A stretch of 48,595 nucleotides of DNA from an uncultured Selenomonadales bacterium (GTDB lineage: Bacteria; Bacillota; Negativicutes; Selenomonadales; Selenomonadaceae): the NCBI GenBank assembly GCA_946536825.1, contig CAMNEX010000003.1, forward strand, positions 1 through 48,595, written 5' to 3'. The notes beneath the pieces were generated by a model. That model saw nothing but the letters and a program-made list of their open reading frames with translations. It was not told the DNA's origin and searched no databases. The translations under genes were made by a program, and so were the position numbers. Below are positions 37,607 to 47,072 of the stretch, one piece after another (position 1 is the stretch's first letter; each line of letters starts with the position of its first letter).

Positions 37607-37612
37607 TATAAT
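37607..37612 (+). promoter_or_regulatory. alaS extended -10 element
   Basis: GTGTTATAAT, mirrored on the minus strand at 37551-37560. Confidence 0.5.
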
Positions 37613-37638
37613 GCTTGCTGAATAAGGAGGTAGATATT

Positions 37639-40260
37639 TTGAATTATATGACAGGCAAAGAAGTGGCGGAATCGTTCTTGAAATTTTTCGAGGGGAAAGG
37701 GCATTTGATAATGCCGAGCTTTTCGCTGATACCCGAAAACGATCCGACGCTATTGATGATAGGCGCGGGCATGGCACCGCTGAAGGCGTTTTTCACGGGA
37801 AAATTAAAACCGCCGTGTCCGCGAGTGACGACGAATCAGCGTTGTGTGCGGACGGGCGATATAGAAAACGTCGGACGGACGGCGCGTCATCATACGGCGT
37901 TCATGATGTTGGGGAATTTTTCGTTCGGCGATTATTTTAAGGCGGACGCAATTCCCTGGGCATGGGAATATTTAACGGAGGTTTGTGGCTTGCCTCGCGA
38001 AAAACTTTGGGTATCGATATATCCGAACGACGACGAGGCTAAAAAAATCTGGTTGGAGCAACCCGGCTTGAATCCCGAACACATAGTTAAATTGGAGGAT
38101 AATTTCTGGGAGATAGGTCCCGGTCCTTGTGGTCCCGACTCGGAAATTTATATAGATTTGGGCGAGGAGCGCGGTTGCGGCAAGGAAACCTGTGCGCCCG
38201 GCTGTGACTGCGACAGATTTTTAGAGATATGGAATTTGGTTTTCACGCAGTTTGACAAGACTGAGGACGGCGAATATAAACCGCTTGAGCATAAAAATAT
38301 CGACACGGGTTGCGGGCTTGAGCGGCTGGCAAGCGTTTTGCAACGTAAAAATTCCAACTTCGAGACGGATTTACTTTTCCCGATAATTGAATACGTCGAG
38401 AAAATTTGCGGGATAAAATATGGCGCGGACGCGAAAAAAGATATTTCAATGAAAGTAATCGCCGACCATGCGCGGTCAATGGCGTTCATGATAATGGATA
38501 AAATTCTGCCGTCAAACGAGGGGCGCGGCTACGTCCTGCGCAGAATTTTGCGGCGTGCAATTCGTCACGGGCGCATGTTGGGGATTAAGGACGCGTTCTT
38601 GGAGGGGGCAATAGGAGTTGTCGCGAAGATTTACGGCGATATGCCCGACTTCGAGGAGCTCAGCAAAAATGTCGCTTACATTAAAAAAGTTGTGCGCCTT
38701 GAGGAGGACAGATTTGCCGCGACGCTCGCGCAGGGTATGGAAGTTTTGAATCGCGAAATCGACAACGCAAAAGCCGCAAATAAATCCGAACTCGACGGCG
38801 AAATTTGTTTCAAGCTTTATGACACGTTCGGTTTTCCGTTTGAACTCACGGAAGAAATTTTGCAGGAAAATAATCTTTCGCCCGATAAAAAAGGTTTTGA
38901 TTCGGCAATGGAGGCGCAAAGACAACGCGCCCGCGCCGCTCGCGCCGCCAATGAACGCTTTGACGTTCCCGATTTATTGAACGTCGACACCGAACACTTG
39001 AGGCACGACGAAAATTGCACCGCGTCGAAAATTTTCGCGCTGTGGAAGAACGGTAAGCTTGTCGAAGAACTTCGCGACGGCGAAAACGCGGGTATAATTC
39101 TTGAGAATACTCCGTTTTATGCGGAAGGCGGCGGTCAAGTCGGCGACGAGGGCTATTTAATTGGCGAACTCGGCAAGATTAAAGTTTCCAACGCGAAGAA
39201 ACTTCCCGACGGCACGATTTATCATGAATCCTACGTTGAGGAGGGGCAGATAAAAGTCGGCGACGAGGTAGAAATAAAAATCGACCGCGACAAAAAACTT
39301 TCTTCTGCGCGGAACCATACGGCGACGCATTTATTGCAGGCGGCGTTGAGAAAAGTCGTAGGCAGTCAAGTCAATCAAGCGGGCTCGCTTGTCACGCCGG
39401 AAAGATTGCGTTTCGACTTCTCGAATTTTGAACCGGTGACGCCTCAACAACTCGCCGACGTGGAAGAATTGGTCAATGAAGAAATTTTAAAGGCGGTCGA
39501 CGTCGATATTAAACAAATGCCGATTGACGAGGCAAAGAAACTCGGCGCAATGGCTTTGTTCGGAGAAAAGTACGGCGATATCGTCCGCGTTGTCAGCGTT
39601 GAGGGTTTCAGTTGCGAACTTTGCGGCGGCTCGCATGTCAAAAACGTCGGGCAGATCGGCAGATTTAAAATCGTCAGCGAGGGCGGCATAGCGGCGGGCG
39701 TCCGCAGGATTGAGGCTGTCACGGGGCGCGCCGCGATTAAGGACGCGAATAAGCAAAACGAACTTTTGAATCAAGTTTCCGCGCTTTTGAAAGTCCGCGC
39801 AGAAGATTTGCCCGCGCAGGTCGAAAAACTTCTCTCGGAAGATAAAAATATGCGCAAGGAGCTCGACGAGGCGCACAAGCTCAAGGAACGGGCGGAGGCG
39901 CAAAAACTTTTGGTCGGCGTTGAGGAAATCGGCGCGTTGAAATATTTAAAAGGCATCGTGCAAGCCAAAAATCCCGACGAACTGCGCGGCATGGCAGATT
40001 TTCTAATCGACAAGCTCGACGGCGGAACACTCGTTTTGGCGGCGATAAATGACGGAAAAGTTTCGCTTGTCGTCAAGGCGGATAAAAAAGCTGTGGCGGC
40101 GGGCGTTCATGCCGGCAAAATCGTCAAGGAAATTTCCAAATTCGTAGGCGGTGGCGGAGGCGGACGTCCCGACATGGCGCAGGCGGGTGGCAAAAATCCC
40201 GACGGCGTGACGAAAATGTTTGACGCCGCCAGAAAAATTCTTGAAGGTCTCGCAAAATAA
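37639..40260 (+). CDS. alaS: Alanine--tRNA ligase
   Basis: MTGKEVAESFLKFFEGKGHLIMPSFSLIPENDPTLLMIGAGMAPLKAFF; C-terminal DHHA1 GGGGGGRPDMAQAGGK; TTG start after AAGGAGG (ATG 37648 alternative). Confidence 0.96.
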   Translation: MNYMTGKEVAESFLKFFEGKGHLIMPSFSLIPENDPTLLMIGAGMAPLKAFFTGKLKPPCPRVTTNQRCVRTGDIENVGRTARHHTAFMMLGNFSFGDYFKADAIPWAWEYLTEVCGLPREKLWVSIYPNDDEAKKIWLEQPGLNPEHIVKLEDNFWEIGPGPCGPDSEIYIDLGEERGCGKETCAPGCDCDRFLEIWNLVFTQFDKTEDGEYKPLEHKNIDTGCGLERLASVLQRKNSNFETDLLFPIIEYVEKICGIKYGADAKKDISMKVIADHARSMAFMIMDKILPSNEGRGYVLRRILRRAIRHGRMLGIKDAFLEGAIGVVAKIYGDMPDFEELSKNVAYIKKVVRLEEDRFAATLAQGMEVLNREIDNAKAANKSELDGEICFKLYDTFGFPFELTEEILQENNLSPDKKGFDSAMEAQRQRARAARAANERFDVPDLLNVDTEHLRHDENCTASKIFALWKNGKLVEELRDGENAGIILENTPFYAEGGGQVGDEGYLIGELGKIKVSNAKKLPDGTIYHESYVEEGQIKVGDEVEIKIDRDKKLSSARNHTATHLLQAALRKVVGSQVNQAGSLVTPERLRFDFSNFEPVTPQQLADVEELVNEEILKAVDVDIKQMPIDEAKKLGAMALFGEKYGDIVRVVSVEGFSCELCGGSHVKNVGQIGRFKIVSEGGIAAGVRRIEAVTGRAAIKDANKQNELLNQVSALLKVRAEDLPAQVEKLLSEDKNMRKELDEAHKLKERAEAQKLLVGVEEIGALKYLKGIVQAKNPDELRGMADFLIDKLDGGTLVLAAINDGKVSLVVKADKKAVAAGVHAGKIVKEISKFVGGGGGGRPDMAQAGGKNPDGVTKMFDAARKILEGLAK

Positions 40261-40283
40261 TTTTGATAAAATTTTCCATAAAA

Positions 40284-40313
40284 AAATCCTCGGCTTCGTA
40301 TCGGGGATTTTTT
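40284..40313. terminator. Bidirectional terminator between convergent alaS and CDF gene
   Basis: AAAAAATCCTCGG...TCGGGGATTTTTT. Confidence 0.7.
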
Positions 40314-41442
40314 AGCAATATTGATGATCGAGATGAATAATTGCGCGGTCGTCGGAGTGCAACGCGATTAGTCTGCGCTGAAATTCTTTGCGAAGCTCAC
40401 GGTCGGTCATTAAAAAATTCCAAGGAACTGCCACGTCAAAAATTAATTTCTTGCCCGATTTATACGGCACGATTCGGAAATCATGGAGCGACAGCCGTGA
40501 ATCAATATCGTACAAAATTTTCTCGGCAAGCTTTTTATGTTCGTCAAAAGCTTTATCGCCGATAATAACCGGGTCGACGTGCAAAGTCGCGGAAATTTGG
40601 AATTGCGATTGAAGCTTGCGCTCCAGGCGGTCAATAATTTCATGCGCCTCCAAAAGTTCCAACGTCGCGGACATTTCGACATGCATTGAAACAAAAATTC
40701 TGTTCGCGCCGTAGCTGTGAATAATCAGGTCGTGGACGCCCAAAACTTCGGGTGCGTCCGTGACTATTTTTTTTATGCCGTCAATCAATTCTTGAGCGGG
40801 CTTGTCGCCTATCAAAGGATTTAAAATTTCCTTCAGCGAAGAAAAGCCGCCGCGCAGAATAAAAATCGAAATAAAAACGCCCGCGCAACCGTCAATGTTT
40901 ATCCCGAACTCAAGATAAATGCCGACAGAAATAATCACGACGCCCGTTGCAAGGCAGTCGGTAAAGCTGTCGAGAGCCGCCGCCGCGATTGCCGCCGAAT
41001 TTATTTTCCGCGCCGCGTATCGATAAAAAATTCCCAGAAAAAATTTCACCGCAACCGATAAGCCCAAAACCAACAAAGTACTCGCGTCAATGTTCAAAAA
41101 ATCGGGCGCGATAATTTTTTTCGCGGAGGAATATAAAAGATTTAAGCCGACAAGAATCATTGCCGCCGCTATGAAAAGCCCCGCGAGATATTCCGCCCGC
41201 CCATGCCCGAAAGGGTGTTCTTCGTCGGCAGGTTTCGCGGCTATCTTGAAGCCGGCAAGCATTACTATCGAAGTTCCCATGTCGGAAAGGTTGTTGAAGG
41301 CGTCGGCAATAATCGAAATCGCGCCGCTGAAAATTCCAATCGCAAGTTTTGCCAAGCTCAGCAAAAGATTAATAAAAATGCCCGCGAGGCTCACGAACTG
41401 TCCAAAACCTTCGCGGGTTGAAAGATTAAAAAATTTCTTCAT
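40312..41442 (-). CDS. Cation diffusion facilitator family transporter
   Basis: SIIADAFNNLSDMGTSIVMLAG, EEHPFGHGRAEYLAGL, ALDSFTDCLATGVVII. Confidence 0.93.
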   Translation of the reverse strand: MKKFFNLSTREGFGQFVSLAGIFINLLLSLAKLAIGIFSGAISIIADAFNNLSDMGTSIVMLAGFKIAAKPADEEHPFGHGRAEYLAGLFIAAAMILVGLNLLYSSAKKIIAPDFLNIDASTLLVLGLSVAVKFFLGIFYRYAARKINSAAIAAAALDSFTDCLATGVVIISVGIYLEFGINIDGCAGVFISIFILRGGFSSLKEILNPLIGDKPAQELIDGIKKIVTDAPEVLGVHDLIIHSYGANRIFVSMHVEMSATLELLEAHEIIDRLERKLQSQFQISATLHVDPVIIGDKAFDEHKKLAEKILYDIDSRLSLHDFRIVPYKSGKKLIFDVAVPWNFLMTDRELRKEFQRRLIALHSDDRAIIHLDHQYC

Positions 41443-42650
41443 TACAATGCTCTTATAAAGTTGTATTCGGGGAAAGTGCTTCCGCCCTGTTCTTGCGTCA
41501 TGAAAATGCGCCCGTTCACGAAGTCTTTAAACTCTTTGAAACCGTAGCCGCGCAGTAAATCGGCGAGCCGTTCATAATTCGGGTAGAAAAGGAAAAAGAC
41601 TTTTCGCCCGTACAAATCGCGCATTTTCTTTAAAAGAGTGTCAAGCGAATTTTCGCCGCTAATTTCGATAATCGGCTCGCTGTAACCGATATTGAAAATG
41701 GATCTGACTGCCCAAATGTCTTCGCGATAAAGGAAAAAGGCGCGGTGGTGGTCGTTGCAAAGTTTCATCATCCACTGCGCAAGCGTTATGTGCTGTTCAT
41801 GTTCCTTGCGCAGTTGCTCGCCGAATTTTGCGATAATGTCAAAATTAAACCACGGAGTCAGCGCGAAATTTTCCATGAAAAGCCGGTTGTATTCGTCGTT
41901 CAAATCAAAGCCGAGGCAACGATTGAGGCAGTGATAAATTTTTTTGGCGGCGGGTAAATTCCAAGCGCGATTCTCCGCGACGAACGAATTAAATTTCGGC
42001 ATGAGCTTAAAATATTTTTCGGAAAAGAACGCGTTCAAAATATCTTGGTCGACGTATTCGCACTCCGGATTTTCGGCAAGCCACTCAACGCCCTCTTTAA
42101 AAAATTTTTCGTCGATTTTATTCAAGTCGAAAATCAGGACGCCCGCATTAAAATAATTGTCCGCCTTGACAATGCCTTTGTTCAGCAGGAATTTATTTTT
42201 ATCCATGCGATTCAAGGACGCTTCAATTTCGGGCACCGCCGCCAAAGGATAATCTTTTAAATCCTGCTCCCACAAAGTCGCAATGTCGAGATTGGCAATA
42301 ATATCGGCGTCGAGATAGATGACTTTTTCCGCGTCGATGATTTTCTTGATAAGCAGGCGATAAAAAGTCCCGATGCTGTAGCGCGTTTTGATTTTGTCGG
42401 GAAGTTTTTCGCTCAAGAAAGTCAATTCGTCGGGGCAAAGTTCCGCGACGTTATGAAATTCCGCGCTTTGATTGAACTTTTCCGCGAGTTCGGAAATTTT
42501 TTTGCGGTTTTCGTCAGTCAAGCTGTTGTCGTGCAGAATATGCGCCGTAACTCCCAAATGAGTATTTTTAAAAACGGAAGCCAGAGCCGTGCCGACGAAT
42601 TTTGAATATTTTCCGTCGAAGTCGTGAAGACCGAAACAAATATGAATCAT
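41442..42650 (-). CDS. Glycosyltransferase family 8 (LPS-type)
   Basis: VTAHILHDNSLTDENR, IGTFYRLLI, VIYLDADIIANLDIATLW, YFNAGVLIFDL, DQDILNAFF. Confidence 0.9.
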   Translation of the reverse strand: MIHICFGLHDFDGKYSKFVGTALASVFKNTHLGVTAHILHDNSLTDENRKKISELAEKFNQSAEFHNVAELCPDELTFLSEKLPDKIKTRYSIGTFYRLLIKKIIDAEKVIYLDADIIANLDIATLWEQDLKDYPLAAVPEIEASLNRMDKNKFLLNKGIVKADNYFNAGVLIFDLNKIDEKFFKEGVEWLAENPECEYVDQDILNAFFSEKYFKLMPKFNSFVAENRAWNLPAAKKIYHCLNRCLGFDLNDEYNRLFMENFALTPWFNFDIIAKFGEQLRKEHEQHITLAQWMMKLCNDHHRAFFLYREDIWAVRSIFNIGYSEPIIEISGENSLDTLLKKMRDLYGRKVFFLFYPNYERLADLLRGYGFKEFKDFVNGRIFMTQEQGGSTFPEYNFIRAL

Positions 42651-43711
42651 TTTTTTACCTCCAGAATTTTTTTTAGCGCGTCGAGCAACAAAAGATTTTC
42701 TTTTCGCGAGCGAATTGCCGAGCGAAGATACGCGGCGTCAAGTCCCGCGAAATTGGCGCAACTCCTCAGCAAAATCTTTTCGCGGCGCAAATCGGTTAAA
42801 ACTTTTTCGGCGCGTTCGACCGAGTTAAATTTCATTAAAACAAAATTCACTGTCGGCGGGAAAATTTTTATTCCGCGCAGATTTTGTAGCTGTTCGATAA
42901 AAAATTTTTGCTCCGTCGCGAGCCAAGCGCGAGTTTTTATTAAAAATTCTTCGTCGGACAACGCCGCGACGCCCGCTTTTTGTGCCAAGAAATTTACATT
43001 CCAAACGTCCTTTGAAAAATTTAAACGCGACGCTAAATTTTCTTCGACAACCGCGAAGCCCAATCGCAAGCCCGGTATCGCGAAAATTTTTGTCAGCGAT
43101 TGCGCAACGGAAATTTTTTCCGAGACAAATTTTTTCAGCGATTCCGCCTCAAGAAAATCAATAAACGATTCATCGACAAGGACGTTTGCAAATTCCGCGA
43201 GCCGCAAAATTTTTTCCGCCGAAATGAAATTGCCCGTCGGATTGTTCGGACGCCCGATTATCACGCAGTCGGACGGAGATTTTATTTCGGCAAGCAATTT
43301 GTCGACGTTGACAGAAAAATTTTCTTCCGCGCAGGTGTAAAAAAATTTCACTTCGCATTGAGCCGCTCGCGCTGCTCGTTCGTATTCGGAAAAACTCGGC
43401 ACGGGAATTATAACACGTTCGGGGCGCGTTGTATTCAGGTACAAATAAAAAAATTCAGCCGCGCCGTTAAGCAAGACCAAATTTTTTTCTTGAACTTTAT
43501 ATTTGTTGGAAATGGCGCATTTGAGTTCGGCGGCTTGCGGGTCGGGATAATTCACCACGCCGCGCAGATTATCCGACAACGTTTGCAAAATTTTTTTCGA
43601 CAAGCCGAGCGGATTAATATTCGCGCTGAAATCAAGCCACGCGCCCGCCCTGCCTGCCGCGTCGTAAATTTGTCCGCCGTGTTCGTAGCGTTCCAAAAAA
43701 ATTTCCCCCAT
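42647..43711 (-). CDS. Threonine-phosphate decarboxylase-like (CobD-like) PLP aminotransferase
   Basis: HGGQIYDAAGRAGAWLDFSANINPLG, RPNNPTGNFIS, VLVDESFIDF, SLTKIFAIPGLRLGF. Confidence 0.85.
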   Translation of the reverse strand: MGEIFLERYEHGGQIYDAAGRAGAWLDFSANINPLGLSKKILQTLSDNLRGVVNYPDPQAAELKCAISNKYKVQEKNLVLLNGAAEFFYLYLNTTRPERVIIPVPSFSEYERAARAAQCEVKFFYTCAEENFSVNVDKLLAEIKSPSDCVIIGRPNNPTGNFISAEKILRLAEFANVLVDESFIDFLEAESLKKFVSEKISVAQSLTKIFAIPGLRLGFAVVEENLASRLNFSKDVWNVNFLAQKAGVAALSDEEFLIKTRAWLATEQKFFIEQLQNLRGIKIFPPTVNFVLMKFNSVERAEKVLTDLRREKILLRSCANFAGLDAAYLRSAIRSRKENLLLLDALKKILEVKK

Positions 43712-43971
43712 AAAAAAATTTTTCGGCTTAGCCGAGTCTTCTTGTTGGTGTCGGCGGGTCGGGATAATTCACCACGCCGCGCAGATTATCCGACAACGTT
43801 TGCAAAATTTTTTTCGACAAGCCGAGCGGATTAATATTCGCGCTGAAATCAAGCCACGCGCCCGCCCTGCCTGCCGCGTCGTAAATTTGTCCGCCGTGTT
43901 CGTAGCGTTCCAAAAAAATTTCCCCCATAAAAAAAAAATTTTTCGGATTAACCGAGTTCTTTTTGTTGGTG
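43539..43971. repeat. ~217-bp-period tandem duplication (copy A 43539-43750, copy B 43756-43971)
   Basis: About 180 bp identical, then divergent AT-rich/terminator tail, ending in shared TTGTTGGTG at the tRNA-Ala 3' end. Confidence 0.9.
43728..43928 (-). pseudogene. Truncated duplicate of the cobD-like 5' end (66-codon remnant)
   Basis: MGEIFLERYEHGGQIYDAAGRAGAWLDFSANINPLGLSKKILQTLSDNLRGVVNYPDP identical to the cobD-like N-terminus, then PTPTRRLG-stop. Confidence 0.85.
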
Positions 43972-44042
43972 GAGACGAGGGGGATCGAACCCCTGACCTC
44001 TTGACTGCCAGTCAAACGCTCTCCCAGCTGAGCTACGCCCCC
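43967..44042 (-). tRNA. tRNA-Ala (anticodon GGC)
   Basis: GGGGGCGTAGCTCAGCTGGGAGAGC, TTTGA-CTGGCAG-TCAAG, GGGGTTCGATCCCC, encoded CCA. Confidence 0.94.
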
Positions 44043-44053
44043 ACAGCGCAGAT

Positions 44054-44082
44054 ATATTAAATCATTTTTCGTTCCTTGTCAA
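44054..44082 (-). promoter_or_regulatory. tRNA-Ala promoter
   Basis: TTGACA - 17 nt - TAATAT on minus strand. Confidence 0.75.
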
Positions 44083-44116
44083 GAAAAAAATTAAACCCCT
44101 CCAGAAATCGGAGAGG
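44083..44116 (-). terminator. Terminator downstream of DUF362 gene
   Basis: CCTCTCC...GGAGGGG then T-tract on minus strand. Confidence 0.65.
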
Positions 44117-44139
44117 CGCAAAAATTTTATCGTTAAAAT

Positions 44140-45078
44140 TTATTCAACTTCAATTAATTCGTATTGCGGATTGCCCATGCCTTTTTCCGCCATTGCCGAG
44201 AGTTGGCGCAGTCCGTGACGAGTTTCAATGCGTTCTTTCAGGTCGTGGCTGTCGTGAGCGGCGTAAACCATATCTGCGCAAGCTTGGTCGACGGCGAGAA
44301 TATCGGTTGAAACGGCAATGCCGATGTCTTTCATAGTCGGTTCGGCGGCTTCGACGCCCGCGCAGTCGCAATCGACGCTCAAGCGGCGCATGACGTTGAT
44401 AAAGACAATGTGCTTGCCGAAATAATCGCAAGTCGCCTTCGCGCTGTCAGCCATGAGCTCCATAAAATATTCTTTGGTAGGCCAGGTCTCGAAATCTGCA
44501 GGAACGTTATCGGGGTCGACGCCGTGAACTTGCGCCTTGCCCAAATGCCCCGACGCATTGCCGATACCGATATTTTTCATTGAACCACCGAAACCGCCCA
44601 TGTAATGTCCTTTAAAATGCGTCAAGACAATCAGCGAGTCATAATTCGTCAAATGCGCGCCCATTGCGACTTCCTTGAGATGAAAGCCGTTATGAACAGG
44701 CAGGCTAACAGTCGCGTCGTTTTCGTCCATAATGTCGACGGGACAGAAAGTCCAGCCGTTTACCTTAAGCGTTTCGCGGTGATCTTCGGTCGTGTAGCGG
44801 TCGCCCTCATAAAGCGTATTGCATTCGACAATAGCGGAGTTGGGGATTTGCGCCTGAAACGCTTGCACCATGTCACGCGGAAGAATATTCGGTCCGTGTT
44901 TTTCGCCTGTGTGGAGTTTAATTGCGACTTTGCCATAAATATTTTCGTTAATCATTTTATAAAGTTTGATAAGATGTTCGGCGTCGATTTTCTTTGTGAA
45001 ATAAACTTTCGCCGCCGAGCCTTGATAATTTTCGCCGGTTACGTTCTTGCTACCGACGACGGGAGCTTGAATTGCCAT
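44140..45078 (-). CDS. DUF362 domain-containing protein
   Basis: VAIKLHTGEKHGPNILPRDMV, LIVLTHFKGHYMGGFGGSMKNIGIGNASGHLGKAQVHG. Confidence 0.88.
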   Translation of the reverse strand: MAIQAPVVGSKNVTGENYQGSAAKVYFTKKIDAEHLIKLYKMINENIYGKVAIKLHTGEKHGPNILPRDMVQAFQAQIPNSAIVECNTLYEGDRYTTEDHRETLKVNGWTFCPVDIMDENDATVSLPVHNGFHLKEVAMGAHLTNYDSLIVLTHFKGHYMGGFGGSMKNIGIGNASGHLGKAQVHGVDPDNVPADFETWPTKEYFMELMADSAKATCDYFGKHIVFINVMRRLSVDCDCAGVEAAEPTMKDIGIAVSTDILAVDQACADMVYAAHDSHDLKERIETRHGLRQLSAMAEKGMGNPQYELIEVE

Positions 45079-45161
45079 AAAAATTTTCCTCCTTTTTATC
45101 CCTGTGCAGGGGATTTTTTTTATAATATTCCTTAGAGTCGGCTTAAGTCAAGAAATTTTCT

Positions 45162-45198
45162 GCAAAAAAATTCCCTCGCCCGAAAATTTGAGCGAGGG
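45162..45198 (-). terminator. Rho-independent terminator downstream of rplL
   Basis: CCCTCGC...GCGAGGG followed by T-tract on minus strand. Confidence 0.75.
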
Positions 45199-45223
45199 TT
45201 TATAGGAATTTACATACGCTTGC

Positions 45224-45598
45224 TTATTTAATTTCGACAGTTGCGCCGACTTCTTCGAGTTTGGCTTTGAGAGCCTCGGCGTCAGCTTTCGAGATTTTTT
45301 CCTTAACGGGAGCGGGTGCGCCATCAACGAGAGCTTTAGCTTCTTTAAGTCCCAAACCGGTTGCTTCGCGGACAGCTTTGATGACTTTAATTTTTTCCTG
45401 ACCGATGTTAGCGAGGATAACGTCGAATTCGGTTTTTTCTTCTTCAGGCTCGGCAGCCGCCGCCGCGGGACCTGCCGCCGCAACAGCTACAGGAGCCGCC
45501 GCAGATACGCCGAATCTTTCTTCCATAGCTTTGACGAGTTCGGAGAGTTCAAGAACCGTCATGCTTTCAATCGCTTGCATAATTTCTTCTTTAGTCAT
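45224..45598 (-). CDS. rplL: 50S ribosomal protein L7/L12
   Basis: [31 protein letters not shown]...[42 protein letters not shown]. Confidence 0.97.
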   Translation of the reverse strand: MTKEEIMQAIESMTVLELSELVKAMEERFGVSAAAPVAVAAAGPAAAAAEPEEEKTEFDVILANIGQEKIKVIKAVREATGLGLKEAKALVDGAPAPVKEKISKADAEALKAKLEEVGATVEIK

Positions 45599-45632
45599 TT
45601 TATTTTTACCTCCAAAAAATTTCTAATTGAAT

Positions 45633-46190
45633 TTACGCTACTTCTTTTTCTTTCTTCTCGCGAATAGCGTCGACAACACCGACGAAATTGCGAATAACAG
45701 CCGACAGGACGCCGACGCAATTTGCAATCGGAGCGTTCATGCTGCCCAAGAGTTTTGCAACGAGTTCTTCGCGGCTCGGCAAATTCGCCAGAGCCTTAAC
45801 GCCCTTATCATCGATAACTTTACCTTCGACCATGCCGACTTTGATTGTCAAAATTCCGGGGTCTTCGAGTTTATTTTTCTTCATGAAGTCGCAAAGAACT
45901 TTCGCCGGAGCAACGGGATCCTCCGTGGAGAAAGCCATTGCCGTTGTCCCCTCAAGGTGAGAGTCAAGCCCTTCAATGCCCGCCTGTTTTGCCGCAATGC
46001 GGAGCATGGTATTTTTGACGACCTTATATTGAACGCCCGCCGCCCGAAGTTCGCGGCGCAGTTGCGTATCAGTCGCGACGTTGAGTCCACGATAGCTTGT
46101 CAAAACGACGCCTTTGGAAGAAGTCAGCCAACCTTTAATTTCGGCGACGACTGCCTCTTTTTTGGGCGTCACCTTGCTTGTAACTGCCAT
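45633..46190 (-). CDS. rplJ: 50S ribosomal protein L10
   Basis: VTPKKEAVVAEIKGWLTSSKGVVLTSYRGLNVATDTQLRRELRAAGVQYKVVKNTM. Confidence 0.96.
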   Translation of the reverse strand: MAVTSKVTPKKEAVVAEIKGWLTSSKGVVLTSYRGLNVATDTQLRRELRAAGVQYKVVKNTMLRIAAKQAGIEGLDSHLEGTTAMAFSTEDPVAPAKVLCDFMKKNKLEDPGILTIKVGMVEGKVIDDKGVKALANLPSREELVAKLLGSMNAPIANCVGVLSAVIRNFVGVVDAIREKKEKEVA

Positions 46191-46204
46191 TAAATTTTCA
46201 CCTC

Positions 46205-46330
46205 CCGCAGTTTAATAAAAAATCCTTCGACCACAGCAATCGAAGGAACTTTTAATAACAAAGTTACTTTCGACCTGAGCAAGTGCTTTAATCGGCGTGC
46301 CGAACTTGCCTTCTGCGGTCTTATTTTTAA
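46205..46330 (-). ncRNA. L10 leader (ribosomal protein autoregulatory leader)
   Basis: Position between rplA and rplJ; terminator hairpin CCTTCGA...TCGAAGG followed by TTTTTTATT on minus strand. Confidence 0.7.
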
Positions 46331-46340
46331 ATATTGGCGA

Positions 46341-47021
46341 TTAAATTTGAATCGGGACGCCGGGACCCATTGCCGCCGCCAGCGTGATTGAGCGGATATA
46401 TTGACCCTTAGCCGCCGCCGGTTTAACGCGAATCAAGGTATCGATAAGCGTCTGATAATTTTCCTTAAGCTTGTCGTCCTCGAAAGTTTTTTTGCCAATC
46501 GGGCAGTGGATATTGCCCTGCTTGTCGGTGCGGTATTCAACTTTACCGGCTTTTTGTTCGGCGATAGCTTTGGCGATATCGGGCGTGACGGTGCCGAGTT
46601 TCGGGTTGGGCATTAGCCCGCGAGGACCCAAAAGTTTACCGAGGCGACCGATAATTCTCATCATGTCGGGCGTCGCAACGGCAACGTCGAAATCGAACCA
46701 GCCGCCTTGAATTTTCGCAACGAGATCGTCCGAGCCGACGAAATCTGCGCCCGCCGCTTGAGCTTCTTGAACTTTTTCGCCCGTGACAAATGCCAAAACT
46801 CTTTTGGTTTTGCCAATGCCGTGCGGCAGGACAATCGCGCCGCGAACTTGTTGATCGGCATATTTCGGGTCGACGCCAAGGCGAACGTGAAGTTCAATTG
46901 TCTCGTCAAATTTTGCCGTTGCAGTTTTTTTCACGAGAGCAACAGCCTCTTCAGCGGAATAAAATTTTCCGTCTTCGATAAGGGCTTGCGCCTCGCGGAA
47001 TCTTTTGCTTTTCTTTGCCAT
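46341..47021 (-). CDS. rplA: 50S ribosomal protein L1
   Basis: [71 protein letters not shown]. Confidence 0.97.
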   Translation of the reverse strand: MAKKSKRFREAQALIEDGKFYSAEEAVALVKKTATAKFDETIELHVRLGVDPKYADQQVRGAIVLPHGIGKTKRVLAFVTGEKVQEAQAAGADFVGSDDLVAKIQGGWFDFDVAVATPDMMRIIGRLGKLLGPRGLMPNPKLGTVTPDIAKAIAEQKAGKVEYRTDKQGNIHCPIGKKTFEDDKLKENYQTLIDTLIRVKPAAAKGQYIRSITLAAAMGPGVPIQI

Positions 47022-47072
47022 TAAAAATTTCCTCCTAGCGGTACAAACGATAAAATCTCCCGCATTGCCTGA

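Noticed and set aside
37515-37638. T-box riboswitch upstream of alaS
   Set aside because: The spacer is too short and lacks a recognisable T-box sequence or antiterminator
43539-44042. Integrated mobile element at tRNA-Ala
   Set aside because: The duplicated block contains only tRNA tail and cobD sequence; no integrase, and the shared tRNA segment is about 9 nt
43100-44060. Plus-strand ORFs 43100..43834 and 43800..44060
   Set aside because: Antisense to the cobD-like gene and tRNA-Ala; the GDRTPDLLTASQTLSQLSYAP string is a known tRNA-antisense artefact
45627-46193. 188-aa plus-strand ORF over rplJ
   Set aside because: Exact antisense of a ribosomal protein gene
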